Below the pieces are notes generated by a model. That model worked only from the letters and a program-made list of their open reading frames with translations, had not been told where the DNA came from and made no database searches. A stretch of 64,000 nt of DNA from Rhizobium sp. R634. Lineage in GTDB: Bacteria; Pseudomonadota; Alphaproteobacteria; Rhizobiales; Rhizobiaceae. Both the position numbers and the translations under genes were made by a program. The stretch is from NCBI RefSeq assembly GCF_002211305.1, contig NZ_LOKW01000026.1, forward strand, positions 62,001 to 126,000. The letters run 5' to 3'. This document shows, in pieces, positions 45,497 through 57,070 of this stretch. Positions within the stretch are counted from its first letter, which is position 1. The number at the start of each line of letters is the position of its first letter.

Positions 45497-46303
45497 CTAT
45501 TTCGCCAATGCCTGCTGCAGGGCGATGGCTCCATGCGGCGCATTGACCTTGCCCTCATGGATCATGAAGGCGAAGACGTCACGCGGTTCGGCCTTCACCT
45601 TGCGATCCTTATCGATCAGCGACAGATCATCCGGGACCTTGCCTTCGGCCCAGGTCTCGAGCCGCTTTGCCCAGGCCTTCAGGTCCTTGTCGGGGTAGCA
45701 GGTTGGAATGTCGTCCGATCCTTTCTGCAGCCTCGCATAGACGAAATCGGCCGTCACATCGGCGATCATCGGATACTCGAAATGTTCGGCGCAAACCGGC
45801 GCCACGCCGTATTTCGCCAGCAACGCGACGAACTCCGGCACCTTGAAGGAATCGTGGCGTACCTCGACCACGTGCTGCAGCTTCAGCCCGTCCTGCTTTT
45901 CCGGCAGCAGCTTCAGGAAGGCCTCGAAATCCTCCGCATCGAACTTCTTGGTCGGTGCGAACTGCCAGAGCAGCGGGCCGAGATGGTCGCCGAGTTCGCT
46001 GATCCCGGACGACAGGAAGCGCTCCATTGATTCATCGGCTTCGGCGAGCACCCGCCGATTGGTGACGAACCGCGTCGCCTTCAGCGAAAAGATGAAGCCG
46101 TCGGGAACATCGGCTGCCCATTTGGCGAAGACTGCAGGTTTCTGCGTGCTGTAATAGGTGCCGTTGACCTCGATGACCTTCAGCTGGCGGCTGGCATAAT
46201 GCAGTTCGTCCTTCTGTTTGAGGTCATCGGGAAAGAAATGCCCGCGCCAGGGCTCGAAGGTCCAGCCGCCGATGCCGGTGCGGATAGTGCCGGATTTCGT
46301 CAT
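45497..46303 (-). CDS. DUF72-family protein (YecE-like)
   Basis: 268 aa TIM-barrel-like protein. The start TRIGIGGWTFEPWRGHFFP, the EVNGTYYSTQ stretch and SLKATRFVTN are the DUF72 signature. Function is not established. It follows the damaged acetyltransferase gene by 24 bases on the same strand, downstream of uvrA, so it may be part of the uvrA transcript. Confidence 0.9.
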   Translation of the reverse strand: MTKSGTIRTGIGGWTFEPWRGHFFPDDLKQKDELHYASRQLKVIEVNGTYYSTQKPAVFAKWAADVPDGFIFSLKATRFVTNRRVLAEADESMERFLSSGISELGDHLGPLLWQFAPTKKFDAEDFEAFLKLLPEKQDGLKLQHVVEVRHDSFKVPEFVALLAKYGVAPVCAEHFEYPMIADVTADFVYARLQKGSDDIPTCYPDKDLKAWAKRLETWAEGKVPDDLSLIDKDRKVKAEPRDVFAFMIHEGKVNAPHGAIALQQALAK

Positions 46304-46327
46304 GTCGTCCTCCCTTTTGGCAGCCGC

Positions 46328-46785
46328 TCAGGCCGCAACAATCTCTTTCGTCATGTCGACGAGCGTCCATCCTGGCCGATAAGGATTTGGCCGGCGACCC
46401 GTTTCCTGAAATCCGAAGGCGAGATAGAGCGCGATGTTCCGCTCCATCCGCGCATTCGCATAGAGCCGGATTTCCGGCACGGCCCATTTCCGCGCCTTGT
46501 CTTCCAGCCATCGCAGCATCGCAGGCCGTGCCCGGCGCCCTGAAAGGCGGGCGAGACCGCGATGCTGAACAGCATGAGGTGGTCGGGATGCTGCTCGACG
46601 ACCACGAGGCCGGCCCGTTTCATCGCCGGTCTCGCGCAGCCATACCTCGCCGCGTTCGATGCGCGGCGCGTAATCCTCTGTCACCGGCACAGGGGGAACG
46701 CCGAAAAGTTCGGTATAGGGCAGATAGGCGACTGCCGTCAGCGTCGTGATCGTTTGAAGATCGTCGCGCGACGCCAGCCTCATCG

Positions 46786-46789
<4 letters not shown>
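46328..46789 (-). pseudogene. GNAT acetyltransferase gene with two compensating frameshifts
   Basis: The 153-codon frame is open, but its middle is out of register. The start (MRLASRDDLQTITTL...EVWLRETGDE) and end (MLRWLEDKARKWAVPEIRLYANARMERN...) read as a GNAT protein. Between about 46524 and 46614 the natural continuation (AGLVVVEQHPDHLMLFSIAV then SPAFQGAGHG) lies in another minus-strand frame. An extra base near 46611-46616 and a missing one near 46523-46527 would explain it. The displaced part contains the acetyl-CoA-binding QGAGHG motif, so the product as written should be inactive; sequencing errors are the alternative. It overlaps uvrA by ATGA. Confidence 0.8.
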
Positions 46790-49707
<2,918 letters not shown>

Positions 49708-49831
49708 CGTCTCTGCTTTGGTTTTCTGGATAACAGCCCTTATTTAGTGATGACGACCGGCGAGTCGAGGCTGAATATCCTGGAAGGCTCAAGGTTTTCG
49801 ATTCTGTTGACAGGATCATACGGATAAACTA

Positions 49832-49846
49832 GAACAAATAAAGAAC
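49832..49846. promoter_or_regulatory. LexA (SOS) box between uvrA and ssb
   Basis: GAAC-aaataaa-GAAC, i.e. GTTC-N7-GTTC on the minus strand, the exact direct-repeat SOS box of alphaproteobacteria. It lies 125 bases before uvrA and 144 before ssb and could control both. Confidence 0.85.
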
Positions 49847-49990
49847 AAAATTCCTGATGAATGCATGCGGTTTTCTGATGGATAAAATATGTGGATTAAA
49901 TACCGCTGATGCGCACCGGCGGTCCGTGATGGTTTAAGGTGCGCCGATCGATTGAAACGCCGCCGGGCAGGGCGGCAGGCAGGGTGAGAA

Positions 49991-50509
49991 ATGGCTGGTA
50001 GCGTAAACAAGGTAATTCTGGTTGGAAACGTGGGTGCAGACCCCGAAATCCGCCGCACGCAGGACGGCCGGCCGATCGCCAATCTTCGTATCGCAACCTC
50101 GGAGACCTGGCGCGACCGCAATTCCGGCGAACGCCGCGAAAAGACCGAATGGCATACTGTCGTCGTCTTCAACGAGGGCCTCTGCAAGGTCGTCGAGCAA
50201 TATGTGAAGAAGGGCGCAAAGCTTTATATCGAAGGCCAGCTGCAGACCCGTAAGTGGCAGGACCAGCAGGGCCAGGATCGTTACTCGACGGAAGTGGTGC
50301 TGCAGGGCTTCAGCTCGACGCTGACTATGCTCGACGGCCGTGGCGATGGCGGCGGCGCGAGCTCCGGCTTCGGCGGCGGGCGTGGCGGCGGCAGCAGCAA
50401 CAATGATTACGGCGATGATTACGGCGCGCCGTCCTCGTCCCCGTCGTCCAGCCGCGGCGGTGGCGGCGGCAATTTCTCGCGCGATCTCGACGACGACATC
50501 CCGTTCTGA
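49991..50509 (+). CDS. ssb: Single-stranded DNA-binding protein
   Basis: 172 aa. An N-terminal OB fold (about 1-115) starts AGSVNKVILVGNVG; a Gly/Ser-rich linker (about 118-163) precedes the acidic tail DDDIPF, which recruits repair and replication proteins. The ATG at 49991 follows cagggtgaga. Divergent from uvrA across a LexA box, so likely SOS-responsive. A terminator follows at 50540-50574. Confidence 0.97.
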   Translation: MAGSVNKVILVGNVGADPEIRRTQDGRPIANLRIATSETWRDRNSGERREKTEWHTVVVFNEGLCKVVEQYVKKGAKLYIEGQLQTRKWQDQQGQDRYSTEVVLQGFSSTLTMLDGRGDGGGASSGFGGGRGGGSSNNDYGDDYGAPSSSPSSSRGGGGGNFSRDLDDDIPF

Positions 50510-50539
50510 TCGGCGGCCTTTCCCGAGTGAGAGACTTGA

Positions 50540-50574
50540 GAGCATGATGCCTTGAACGGCGTCATGCTCTTTTT
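50540..50574 (+). terminator. Intrinsic terminator after ssb
   Basis: 12-bp stem gagcatgatgcc/ggcgtcatgctc (one wobble pair), six-base loop, then five T. Confidence 0.85.
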
Positions 50575-50628
50575 GTTGATTTCGATCAGTAGGTTTCACT
50601 CTTTGAAAGCTGAAGCATCTGCCGCCGT

Positions 50629-51276
50629 TCAGCGCGGCGTCGCGCTGATGAGATTGAAGGCCGATTTCGCACCGTCGACGACGAATTGCACCGCCAGCGC
50701 GGCCAGGATGACACCGAGAAGCCGCGTCAGGATTGCTCGACCGGTGACGCCGAGGAAACGGTCGAGCCTTTCGGCGATGAGCAGCATGAGGAAAGTCAGC
50801 AGCAGATTGGCGGCGATGACCGCGATGAGCTGGGCTTTTTCGACGGTTGTCGGCAGCGTGCCCGCAAGCAGGATCGTCGCCGAGATCGCGCCCGGGCCTG
50901 CGATCAACGGCAGGGCAAGCGGGAAGACGGCGACATTCTCGATATGATCCTTGGTCACAGCCGCCTCGGAGGCCTTCTCCTTGCGCTCCTGGCGCCTCTC
51001 GAAGACCATCTCGAAGGCGATCCAGAAGAGCAGCAGCCCGCCCGCGATGCGGAAGGCACCGATCGAAATGCCGAGCACGCCGAGCACGCTCGAGCCGAAC
51101 AGAGCGAAGACGGCGAGGATGATGAAGGCGATGGTCGAGCCGCGCAGCGCCACCTGGGTGCGCTGAGCTCGGCTCATGCCGATCGTCAGACCCAGGAAGA
51201 TGGGCGCCAGCCCCGGCGGATCGATGGTGACGATGAGCGTCGTAAAGGCGTTGATCAGTTGGTCGGCGCTTGCCAT
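50629..51276 (-). CDS. MarC-family integral membrane protein
   Basis: 215 aa with six hydrophobic segments. The family features VTIDPPGLAPIFLGLT near the start and LPLIAGPGAIS in the middle are present. The ATG at 51276 follows a ggga site and gives the family length; 41 in-frame codons upstream are rejected. MarC was once linked to multiple antibiotic resistance in E. coli, but that was not upheld; function is unknown. Confidence 0.9.
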   Translation of the reverse strand: MASADQLINAFTTLIVTIDPPGLAPIFLGLTIGMSRAQRTQVALRGSTIAFIILAVFALFGSSVLGVLGISIGAFRIAGGLLLFWIAFEMVFERRQERKEKASEAAVTKDHIENVAVFPLALPLIAGPGAISATILLAGTLPTTVEKAQLIAVIAANLLLTFLMLLIAERLDRFLGVTGRAILTRLLGVILAALAVQFVVDGAKSAFNLISATPR

Positions 51277-51421
51277 CGTCTCTCCCGAACCCCATATGAA
51301 TGCCTGGGTTTTCGCGATTGTGAAGCGGGGATTCCGATTTGGCAAATAGCCCGCGGCGGTCCCTGAAGGATTTGCCCGGTCCAGCGGCCAAAACCGCATG
51401 CTTTACCCTTTTTAGGCCGCA

Positions 51422-51468
51422 AAAGCCTGTTCAAAACGCTCTGTGAAATTGGCGTGGGAACAGGCTTT
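51422..51468. repeat. Long-arm inverted repeat upstream of gyrA
   Basis: Perfect 11-bp arms aaagcctgttc (51422-51432) and gaacaggcttt (51458-51468) with a 25-base spacer, 45 bases before the gyrA start. No T tract follows, so it looks like an operator or leader structure, not a terminator. Confidence 0.6.
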
Positions 51469-51513
51469 CCGCTATAAATCTTCAAGTGATTCTAGAAGAG
51501 ATCGTGATCTGTT

Positions 51514-54318
51514 TTGACTGAGCAAACACCCCCCGGCGGCGGGAAGCTCCCGCCAGGCATCGAGCCCATCTCCATCATGGAGGAAATGCAGCGGTCGTAT
51601 CTCGATTACGCCATGAGCGTCATCGTCAGCCGCGCGCTGCCCGACGTGCGCGACGGCCTGAAGCCCGTGCACCGGCGCATCCTCTACGGCATGTCCGAGC
51701 TCGGCATCGACTGGAACAAGAAATACGTCAAATGCGCCCGCGTCACCGGTGACGTGATGGGTAAATACCATCCGCACGGCAACGCCGCGATCTACGACGC
51801 GCTCGCCCGCATGGCGCAGCCCTGGTCGCTGCGGCTGCCGCTGATCGACGGTCAGGGCAATTTCGGCTCCGTCGACGGCGATCCGCCGGCGGCCGAACGT
51901 TACACGGAATGCCGGCTGGAGAAGGCCGCCCATTCGCTGCTCGACGATCTCGACAAGGAAACGGTCGACTTCCGCGACAACTATGACGGCACGCTCTCCG
52001 AGCCGGTCGTGGTTCCCGCCAAGTTCCCGAACCTGCTCGTCAACGGCGCCGGCGGCATCGCCGTCGGCATGGCGACCAACATCCCTCCGCATAACCTGTC
52101 GGAAGTCATCAACGGTTGCATCGCGCTGATCGACGATCCGGCAATCGAGCTGCCGGAACTGATGCAGATCATTCCCGGCCCGGATTTCCCGACGGGGGCC
52201 AAGATCCTCGGCCGCGCCGGCATCCGCTCCGCCTATGAGACTGGCCGCGGCTCGGTCATCATGCGCGGCGTCGCCGCCATCGAGCCGATGCGCGGCGACC
52301 GCGAGCAGATCATCATCACCGAAATTCCCTATCAGGTGAACAAGGCGACGATGATCGAGAAGATGGCCGAACTGGTGCGCGAAAAGCGCATCGAGGGCAT
52401 CTCCGACCTGCGCGACGAATCCGACCGCCAGGGCTATCGCGTCGTCATCGAGCTGAAGCGCGACGCCAATGCCGAGGTTATCCTCAATCAGCTCTATCGC
52501 TACACGCCGCTGCAGACCTCTTTCGGCTGCAACATGGTGGCGCTAAACGGTGGCAAGCCGGAACAGCTGACGCTGCTCGACATGCTGCGCGCCTTCGTCT
52601 CTTTCCGCGAGGAAGTCGTTAGCCGGAGAACGAAGTTCCTGCTGCGCAAGGCGCGCGAGCGCGCCCATGTGTTGGTCGGCCTCGCGATTGCCGTCGCCAA
52701 CATCGATGAAGTCATCCGCGTTATCCGCCAAGCGCCGGATCCGCAATCGGCCCGCGAAGAGCTGATGACCCGACGCTGGCCGGCGGAAGATGTCGAAAGC
52801 CTGATCCGTCTGATCGATGATCCGCGCCACCGCATCAACGAGGACATGACGTATAACCTGTCGGAGGAGCAGGCGAGAGCCATCCTCGAACTGCGTCTTG
52901 CTCGCCTGACCGCTCTCGGCCGTGACGAAATCGGCGATGAACTCAATAAGATAGGCGAGGAAATCCGGGATTATCTCGATATTCTTTCGTCGCGCATCCG
53001 CATCCAGACCATCGTCAAGGATGAACTCACCGCCGTGCGCGACGAGTTCGGCACGCCGCGCCGCACCGAGATCGTCGATGGCGGTCTTGAAATGGACGAT
53101 GAGGATCTGATCGCCCGCGAAGACATGGTCGTCACCGTCTCGCATCTCGGTTATATCAAGCGCGTGCCGCTCACCACCTATCGCGCCCAGCGCCGCGGCG
53201 GGAAGGGCCGCTCTGGCATGACCACCCGTGACGAGGATTTTGTTAGCCGGCTATTTGTAGTCAACACGCATACGCCGGTTCTGTTCTTCTCCTCGCGCGG
53301 CATCGTCTACAAGGAAAAGGTCTGGCGCCTGCCGATCGGCACGCCGACCTCGCGCGGCAAGGCGCTGATCAACATGCTGCCGCTCGCCCCCGGCGAACGC
53401 ATCACCACCATCCTGCCCTTGCCCGAGGACGAGGAAAGCTGGGACAATCTCGACGTCATGTTCTCGACGACGCGCGGCACGGTTCGCCGCAACAAGCTGT
53501 CGGACTTCGTTCAGGTGAACCGCAACGGCAAGATCGCCATGAAGCTCGAAGAAGAGGGCGACGAAATCCTCTCCGTCGAGACCTGTACGGAACATGACGA
53601 CGTTCTGCTGACGACCGCGCTCGGCCAGTGCATCCGCTTCTCCGTCGACGACGTTCGCGTCTTCGCCGGCCGTAATTCTATCGGCGTGCGCGGCATCAAT
53701 CTCGGCGAGGGCGATCGCATCATCTCGATGACGATCGTTGGCCATGTCGATGCTGAGCCGTGGGAGCGCGCCGCCTATCTGAAGCGCTCCGCCGCCGAAC
53801 GTCGCGCGACGGGCGTGGATGAAGAGGATATCGCACTGGTCGGCGAGGAAGTCACCGAGGAGGGACAGCTCTCCGACGAACGCTACGAAGAGCTGAAGGC
53901 GCGCGAGCAGTTCGTGCTCACCGTCTCCGAGAAGGGCTTCGGCAAGCGGTCGTCTTCCTATGACTTCCGCATCTCCGGCCGCGGCGGCAAGGGCATTCGC
54001 GCCACCGACACGTCGAAGACGGGCGAGATCGGCGAACTCGTCGCCGCCTTCCCGGTCGATGACGGCGACCAGATCATGCTGGTTTCGGACGGCGGCCAGT
54101 TGATCCGCGTACCGGTCGGCGGCATCCGCATCGCCAGCCGCGCCACCAAGGGCGTCACCATCTTCTCGACAGCCAAGGACGAAAAGGTCGTCTCCGTCGA
54201 GCGCATCAGCGAGCCGGAAGAGGACGAGACCGAGGAGGCGGTCGAGGCCGCCGAAGGCGGCGCTGCCGACGACGCGCCGGCTGCCGATGGCGATCCGGCA
54301 GGACCTGCCGAGGAATGA
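51514..54318 (+). CDS. gyrA: DNA gyrase subunit A
   Basis: 934 aa. The active-site tyrosine is Tyr130 in AERYTE. The quinolone region reads HPHGNAAIYDALARMAQ: Ala91 replaces the Ser83 of E. coli, while Asp95 keeps Asp87. The GyrA box QRRGGKG is present in the C-terminal beta-pinwheel, and an acidic tail (about 890-934) ends the protein. The start is TTG at 51514, forced by the conserved N-terminus; the ribosome site is weak. With GyrB it introduces negative supercoils. Confidence 0.97.
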   Translation: MTEQTPPGGGKLPPGIEPISIMEEMQRSYLDYAMSVIVSRALPDVRDGLKPVHRRILYGMSELGIDWNKKYVKCARVTGDVMGKYHPHGNAAIYDALARMAQPWSLRLPLIDGQGNFGSVDGDPPAAERYTECRLEKAAHSLLDDLDKETVDFRDNYDGTLSEPVVVPAKFPNLLVNGAGGIAVGMATNIPPHNLSEVINGCIALIDDPAIELPELMQIIPGPDFPTGAKILGRAGIRSAYETGRGSVIMRGVAAIEPMRGDREQIIITEIPYQVNKATMIEKMAELVREKRIEGISDLRDESDRQGYRVVIELKRDANAEVILNQLYRYTPLQTSFGCNMVALNGGKPEQLTLLDMLRAFVSFREEVVSRRTKFLLRKARERAHVLVGLAIAVANIDEVIRVIRQAPDPQSAREELMTRRWPAEDVESLIRLIDDPRHRINEDMTYNLSEEQARAILELRLARLTALGRDEIGDELNKIGEEIRDYLDILSSRIRIQTIVKDELTAVRDEFGTPRRTEIVDGGLEMDDEDLIAREDMVVTVSHLGYIKRVPLTTYRAQRRGGKGRSGMTTRDEDFVSRLFVVNTHTPVLFFSSRGIVYKEKVWRLPIGTPTSRGKALINMLPLAPGERITTILPLPEDEESWDNLDVMFSTTRGTVRRNKLSDFVQVNRNGKIAMKLEEEGDEILSVETCTEHDDVLLTTALGQCIRFSVDDVRVFAGRNSIGVRGINLGEGDRIISMTIVGHVDAEPWERAAYLKRSAAERRATGVDEEDIALVGEEVTEEGQLSDERYEELKAREQFVLTVSEKGFGKRSSSYDFRISGRGGKGIRATDTSKTGEIGELVAAFPVDDGDQIMLVSDGGQLIRVPVGGIRIASRATKGVTIFSTAKDEKVVSVERISEPEEDETEEAVEAAEGGAADDAPAADGDPAGPAEE

Positions 54319-54325
54319 TAAAGGA

Positions 54326-54354
54326 AAAGGGCGGCTTCGAGCCGCCCTTTTCTT
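54326..54354 (+). terminator. Intrinsic terminator after gyrA
   Basis: Perfect 10-bp stem aaagggcggc/gccgcccttt with a ttcga loop, followed by TCTTTT. Confidence 0.9.
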
Positions 54355-54465
54355 TTGATGGCCAGGGGCCCTGCCAGCCACGGCATTTCGCTTCTTCGGC
54401 GGCCTTCCGATGCCATCTTCGGCATGGCCATGAAACCTTCTGATTTTTAAGCCGTTATTGCGCTT

Positions 54466-56475
54466 ATGACCGACGCTAGATTGAACCCGAAATCGGTCGA
54501 CGGCACCAGGCCCGACGGTGCCGAAAAGCCGCCGCACCATGAGAAGGCATCGACTGTCGAAGTCGCGCCACCGCCGGATATCATCGAAGACGATCCAAAG
54601 CTGACGCCCGAGGACGCCGAGAAGGCGCGGAAGAAATATTTGCTGAAGCGCTTCTGGATCAGCGCACGCGGTTACTGGAGTCGCCGCGGCGATGGCTTTG
54701 CCTGGCCGTGCTGCATTGGACTGCTGCTCCTGATCGTCATGAATGTCGGTTTCCAATATGGCATCAATCGCTGGAACCGCGGGATTTTCGATGCCATAGA
54801 GCGGCACGATGCCGGCACCGTCTATTATCTGAGTGCCGTTTTCCCGCCGCTTGTGCTCGGAAGCGTCGCCCTCGTCACCTCGCAAGTCTACCTTCGCATG
54901 ATGATTCAGCGCCGCTGGCGTTCCTGGCTCGCGACGGCGCTCATCGCGCGCTGGCTCGCAAATGGCCGCTATTATCAGTTGAACCTCATCGGCGGCGATC
55001 ATAAGAACCCCGAGGCGCGTATCTCGGAGGATCTCAGGATCGCTACCGAGGCCCCGGTCGATTTTCTCGCCGGCGTCACCTCCGCATTTCTGTCGGCCTC
55101 GACCTTCATCGTGGTGCTGTGGACGATCGGCGGAGCGCTGACTCTCCCGATCGGCGGGGTGACCGTTACCATTCCCGGCTTTCTCGTCGTCACCGCCGTG
55201 CTCTACGCCGTCATTACGTCGACCACCATCGCGATCATCGGCCGGCATTTCGTCCAGGTGTCCGAGGTCAAGAACCAGTTGGAAGCCGAGTTCCGCTACA
55301 CGCTGACCCATGTGCGTGAGAACGGCGAGAGCATCGCTCTTCTCGGCGGCGAAGAGGAAGAGCGGAACGATCTCGACAAGACTTTCGGCAATGTGCTGCG
55401 GCAATGGGCGCTGCTTGCGCACCAGTATATGCGCACGACGTTCGTGTCGCATGGGTCGATGCTGATTGCACCCGTCGTACCCGTCCTGTTGTGCGCTCCG
55501 AAATTCCTCGAGGGCAGCATGTCGCTGGGGGAGGTCATGCAGGCTGCCTCTGCCTTCGCCATCGTTCAGTCTGCCTTCGGATGGCTGGTCGACAACTATC
55601 CCCGTCTTGCCGATTGGAACGCCTGCGCGCGGCGCGTCGCTTCGCTGATGATGTCGCTCGATGGGCTGGAACGTGCTGAACAGAGTGATTCTCTGGGGCG
55701 CATCAAACACGGCGAGACGAAAAGCGATGCGATGCTGAGCCTCAATGATCTCTCTGTGTCGCTGGACGACGGCACCGCCGTGGTCAAGGAAACCCGGGTC
55801 GAGATCGAGCCGGGCGAACGGGTACTTGTCGCCGGTGAATCCGGTTCGGGCAAGAGCACCCTTGTGCGCGCCATTTCAGGTCTTTGGCCGTGGGGCCATG
55901 GCAGCGTCGGTTTCCGCACGGACAGACGGTTGTTCATGCTGCCGCAGCGGCCCTACATTCCTTCCGGCACGCTTCGCCGCGCCGTCGCCTATCCCCGCGC
56001 GGCCGACGGTTGGTCGCTTGATGAGATCAAGGCGGCCCTCAGCAAGGTGGGGCTCGATTACCTGAACGAGAAGATCGAGGAAGAGGGGCCATGGGACCAG
56101 ACTTTGTCGGGCGGCGAAAAGCAGCGGCTCGCCTTTGCGCGTCTGCTCCTGCACAATCCCGATATCATCGTGCTCGATGAAGCGACGTCCGCGCTCGACG
56201 AGAAGAGCCAGGACAAGATGATGGAAATGGTGATCCGGGAATTGCCGAAGGTCACCATCATCAGCGTGGCGCACCGCGCCGAACTCGAGGCCTTTCATAG
56301 CCGCAAGATTACCTTGGAGCGGCGCGAAGGCGGCGCAAAGCTGGTCAGCGATATCGATCTTGTGCCGCGCCAGAGAAAACGGAACGTGCTTATGCGCCTT
56401 CTGGAGGACCGGCGGCCCCAGCCGAAAGGCAGCCTGACCTCCGGGAAAGCCACGTTGCCGCAGAATAAAAACTGA
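54466..56475 (+). CDS. SbmA/BacA-like ABC transporter (fused permease and ATPase)
   Basis: 669 aa. An N-terminal hydrophilic arm (1-70) precedes an ABC_membrane_2-type domain with five or six membrane segments (about 80-380), containing NRWNRGIFDAIERHD and the LRIATEAPVDF stretch characteristic of SbmA/BacA and peroxisomal ABCD proteins. The ATPase has Walker A GESGSGKS (about 458-465), LSGGE (about 547-551) and IIVLDEATSALDE. Relatives include YddA and the BclA transporter of Bradyrhizobium, which imports and gives tolerance to host NCR peptides. Substrate here is unproven. Confidence 0.9.
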   Translation: MTDARLNPKSVDGTRPDGAEKPPHHEKASTVEVAPPPDIIEDDPKLTPEDAEKARKKYLLKRFWISARGYWSRRGDGFAWPCCIGLLLLIVMNVGFQYGINRWNRGIFDAIERHDAGTVYYLSAVFPPLVLGSVALVTSQVYLRMMIQRRWRSWLATALIARWLANGRYYQLNLIGGDHKNPEARISEDLRIATEAPVDFLAGVTSAFLSASTFIVVLWTIGGALTLPIGGVTVTIPGFLVVTAVLYAVITSTTIAIIGRHFVQVSEVKNQLEAEFRYTLTHVRENGESIALLGGEEEERNDLDKTFGNVLRQWALLAHQYMRTTFVSHGSMLIAPVVPVLLCAPKFLEGSMSLGEVMQAASAFAIVQSAFGWLVDNYPRLADWNACARRVASLMMSLDGLERAEQSDSLGRIKHGETKSDAMLSLNDLSVSLDDGTAVVKETRVEIEPGERVLVAGESGSGKSTLVRAISGLWPWGHGSVGFRTDRRLFMLPQRPYIPSGTLRRAVAYPRAADGWSLDEIKAALSKVGLDYLNEKIEEEGPWDQTLSGGEKQRLAFARLLLHNPDIIVLDEATSALDEKSQDKMMEMVIRELPKVTIISVAHRAELEAFHSRKITLERREGGAKLVSDIDLVPRQRKRNVLMRLLEDRRPQPKGSLTSGKATLPQNKN

Positions 56476-56525
56476 AATCCGTCTGGCTGCGACTGGGAGG
56501 AAATAGCCAGCTTGCTGGCGCAATT

Positions 56526-56560
56526 CAGAAAAAAGCCGGATGCTGGGTGCATCCGGCTTT
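56526..56560 (-). terminator. Intrinsic terminator for the tiny membrane protein operon
   Basis: Perfect 12-bp stem aaagccggatgc/gcatccggcttt (56532-56543, 56549-56560), continuing on the minus strand into a TTTTTTCTG tract. It may also stop the ABC transporter transcript on the plus strand, where the T run is short. Confidence 0.85.
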
Positions 56561-56612
56561 GAATGGCCTCGGCGGCGGAAGGGTGCCGCTCGAGGTGGGG
56601 AAGAGAGGATGG

Positions 56613-56753
56613 TCAGAATGCGCTATGTTTCTCGTTCAGCGCCTTTACTTCTTCACCTTCGCGCCTGAGCGCGGAGATCGTCGAAGCCACGGACACTATG
56701 AACATGACGCTGATGAGGGCGGTGAGCACTGTCAAGATCGTGAACATAGGCAT
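56613..56753 (-). CDS. Tiny single-pass membrane protein (46 aa)
   Basis: Starts at ATG 56753 immediately after an aggaaagga site and ends at TGA 56613-56615. Residues about 4-27 (FTILTVLTALISVMFIVSVA) are hydrophobic, then comes a charged tail rich in Glu, Lys and Arg. It lies 30 bases after another tiny membrane protein gene, with a strong terminator downstream, so the pair looks like an operon behind the EcfG-type promoter at 56988-57012. No family recognised. Confidence 0.65.
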   Translation of the reverse strand: MPMFTILTVLTALISVMFIVSVASTISALRREGEEVKALNEKHSAF

Positions 56754-56783
56754 TCCTTTCCTGGGGAGTTGCGTTCTCGCCCC

Positions 56784-56939
56784 TCAGTACTGGCCCACTA
56801 CGGCCGTACGGGCCGAAGCATAGGGACCATAAACCTTGGACGTATCGACCTTCTGATCATAGAGCGCGACGGTTGCGGTGAGCATGCCCGTGATCATTGC
56901 CATCCAGAGCACGTTAATCATCGTAATCTTGCCGGGCAT
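56784..56939 (-). CDS. Tiny single-pass membrane protein (51 aa)
   Basis: ATG at 56939 follows a strong aggaagga site. Residues about 4-22 (KITMINVLWMAMITGMLTAT) form a membrane segment; the rest, ending in KVYGPYASARTAVVGQY, is polar and possibly periplasmic. It is first in a two-gene unit with 56613-56753. A general-stress promoter match sits 49 bases upstream. No family recognised; a role in envelope stress is only inferred from the promoter. Confidence 0.68.
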   Translation of the reverse strand: MPGKITMINVLWMAMITGMLTATVALYDQKVDTSKVYGPYASARTAVVGQY

Positions 56940-56987
56940 CTTCGGTCCTTCCTGGCGCGCTTGTCGCATCTATGTATCGGTTGAATG

Positions 56988-57012
56988 AACGCATCCGTCT
57001 AAAATTGGTTCC
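56988..57012 (-). promoter_or_regulatory. EcfG/RpoE2-type general stress promoter
   Basis: On the minus strand: GGAAC, 17 bases, GTT, with C immediately before GTT, an exact match to GGAAC-N16-CGTT. It points at the two tiny membrane protein genes. Confidence 0.75.
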
Positions 57013-57070
57013 GCCGGATGTTGAGGGGGGATTTACCAAGCTCGATCTGAAGCGACTTTGAATGTCTCGT

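Noticed and set aside
49991..50509. Glycine-rich repeat region of ssb as a separate repeat element
   Set aside because: It is the normal flexible linker of SSB, ending in the expected acidic tip.
53251..55710. An 819-codon minus-strand frame over gyrA and the ABC exporter
   Set aside because: Antisense to strongly conserved genes and crosses the gyrA terminator; no support as a gene.
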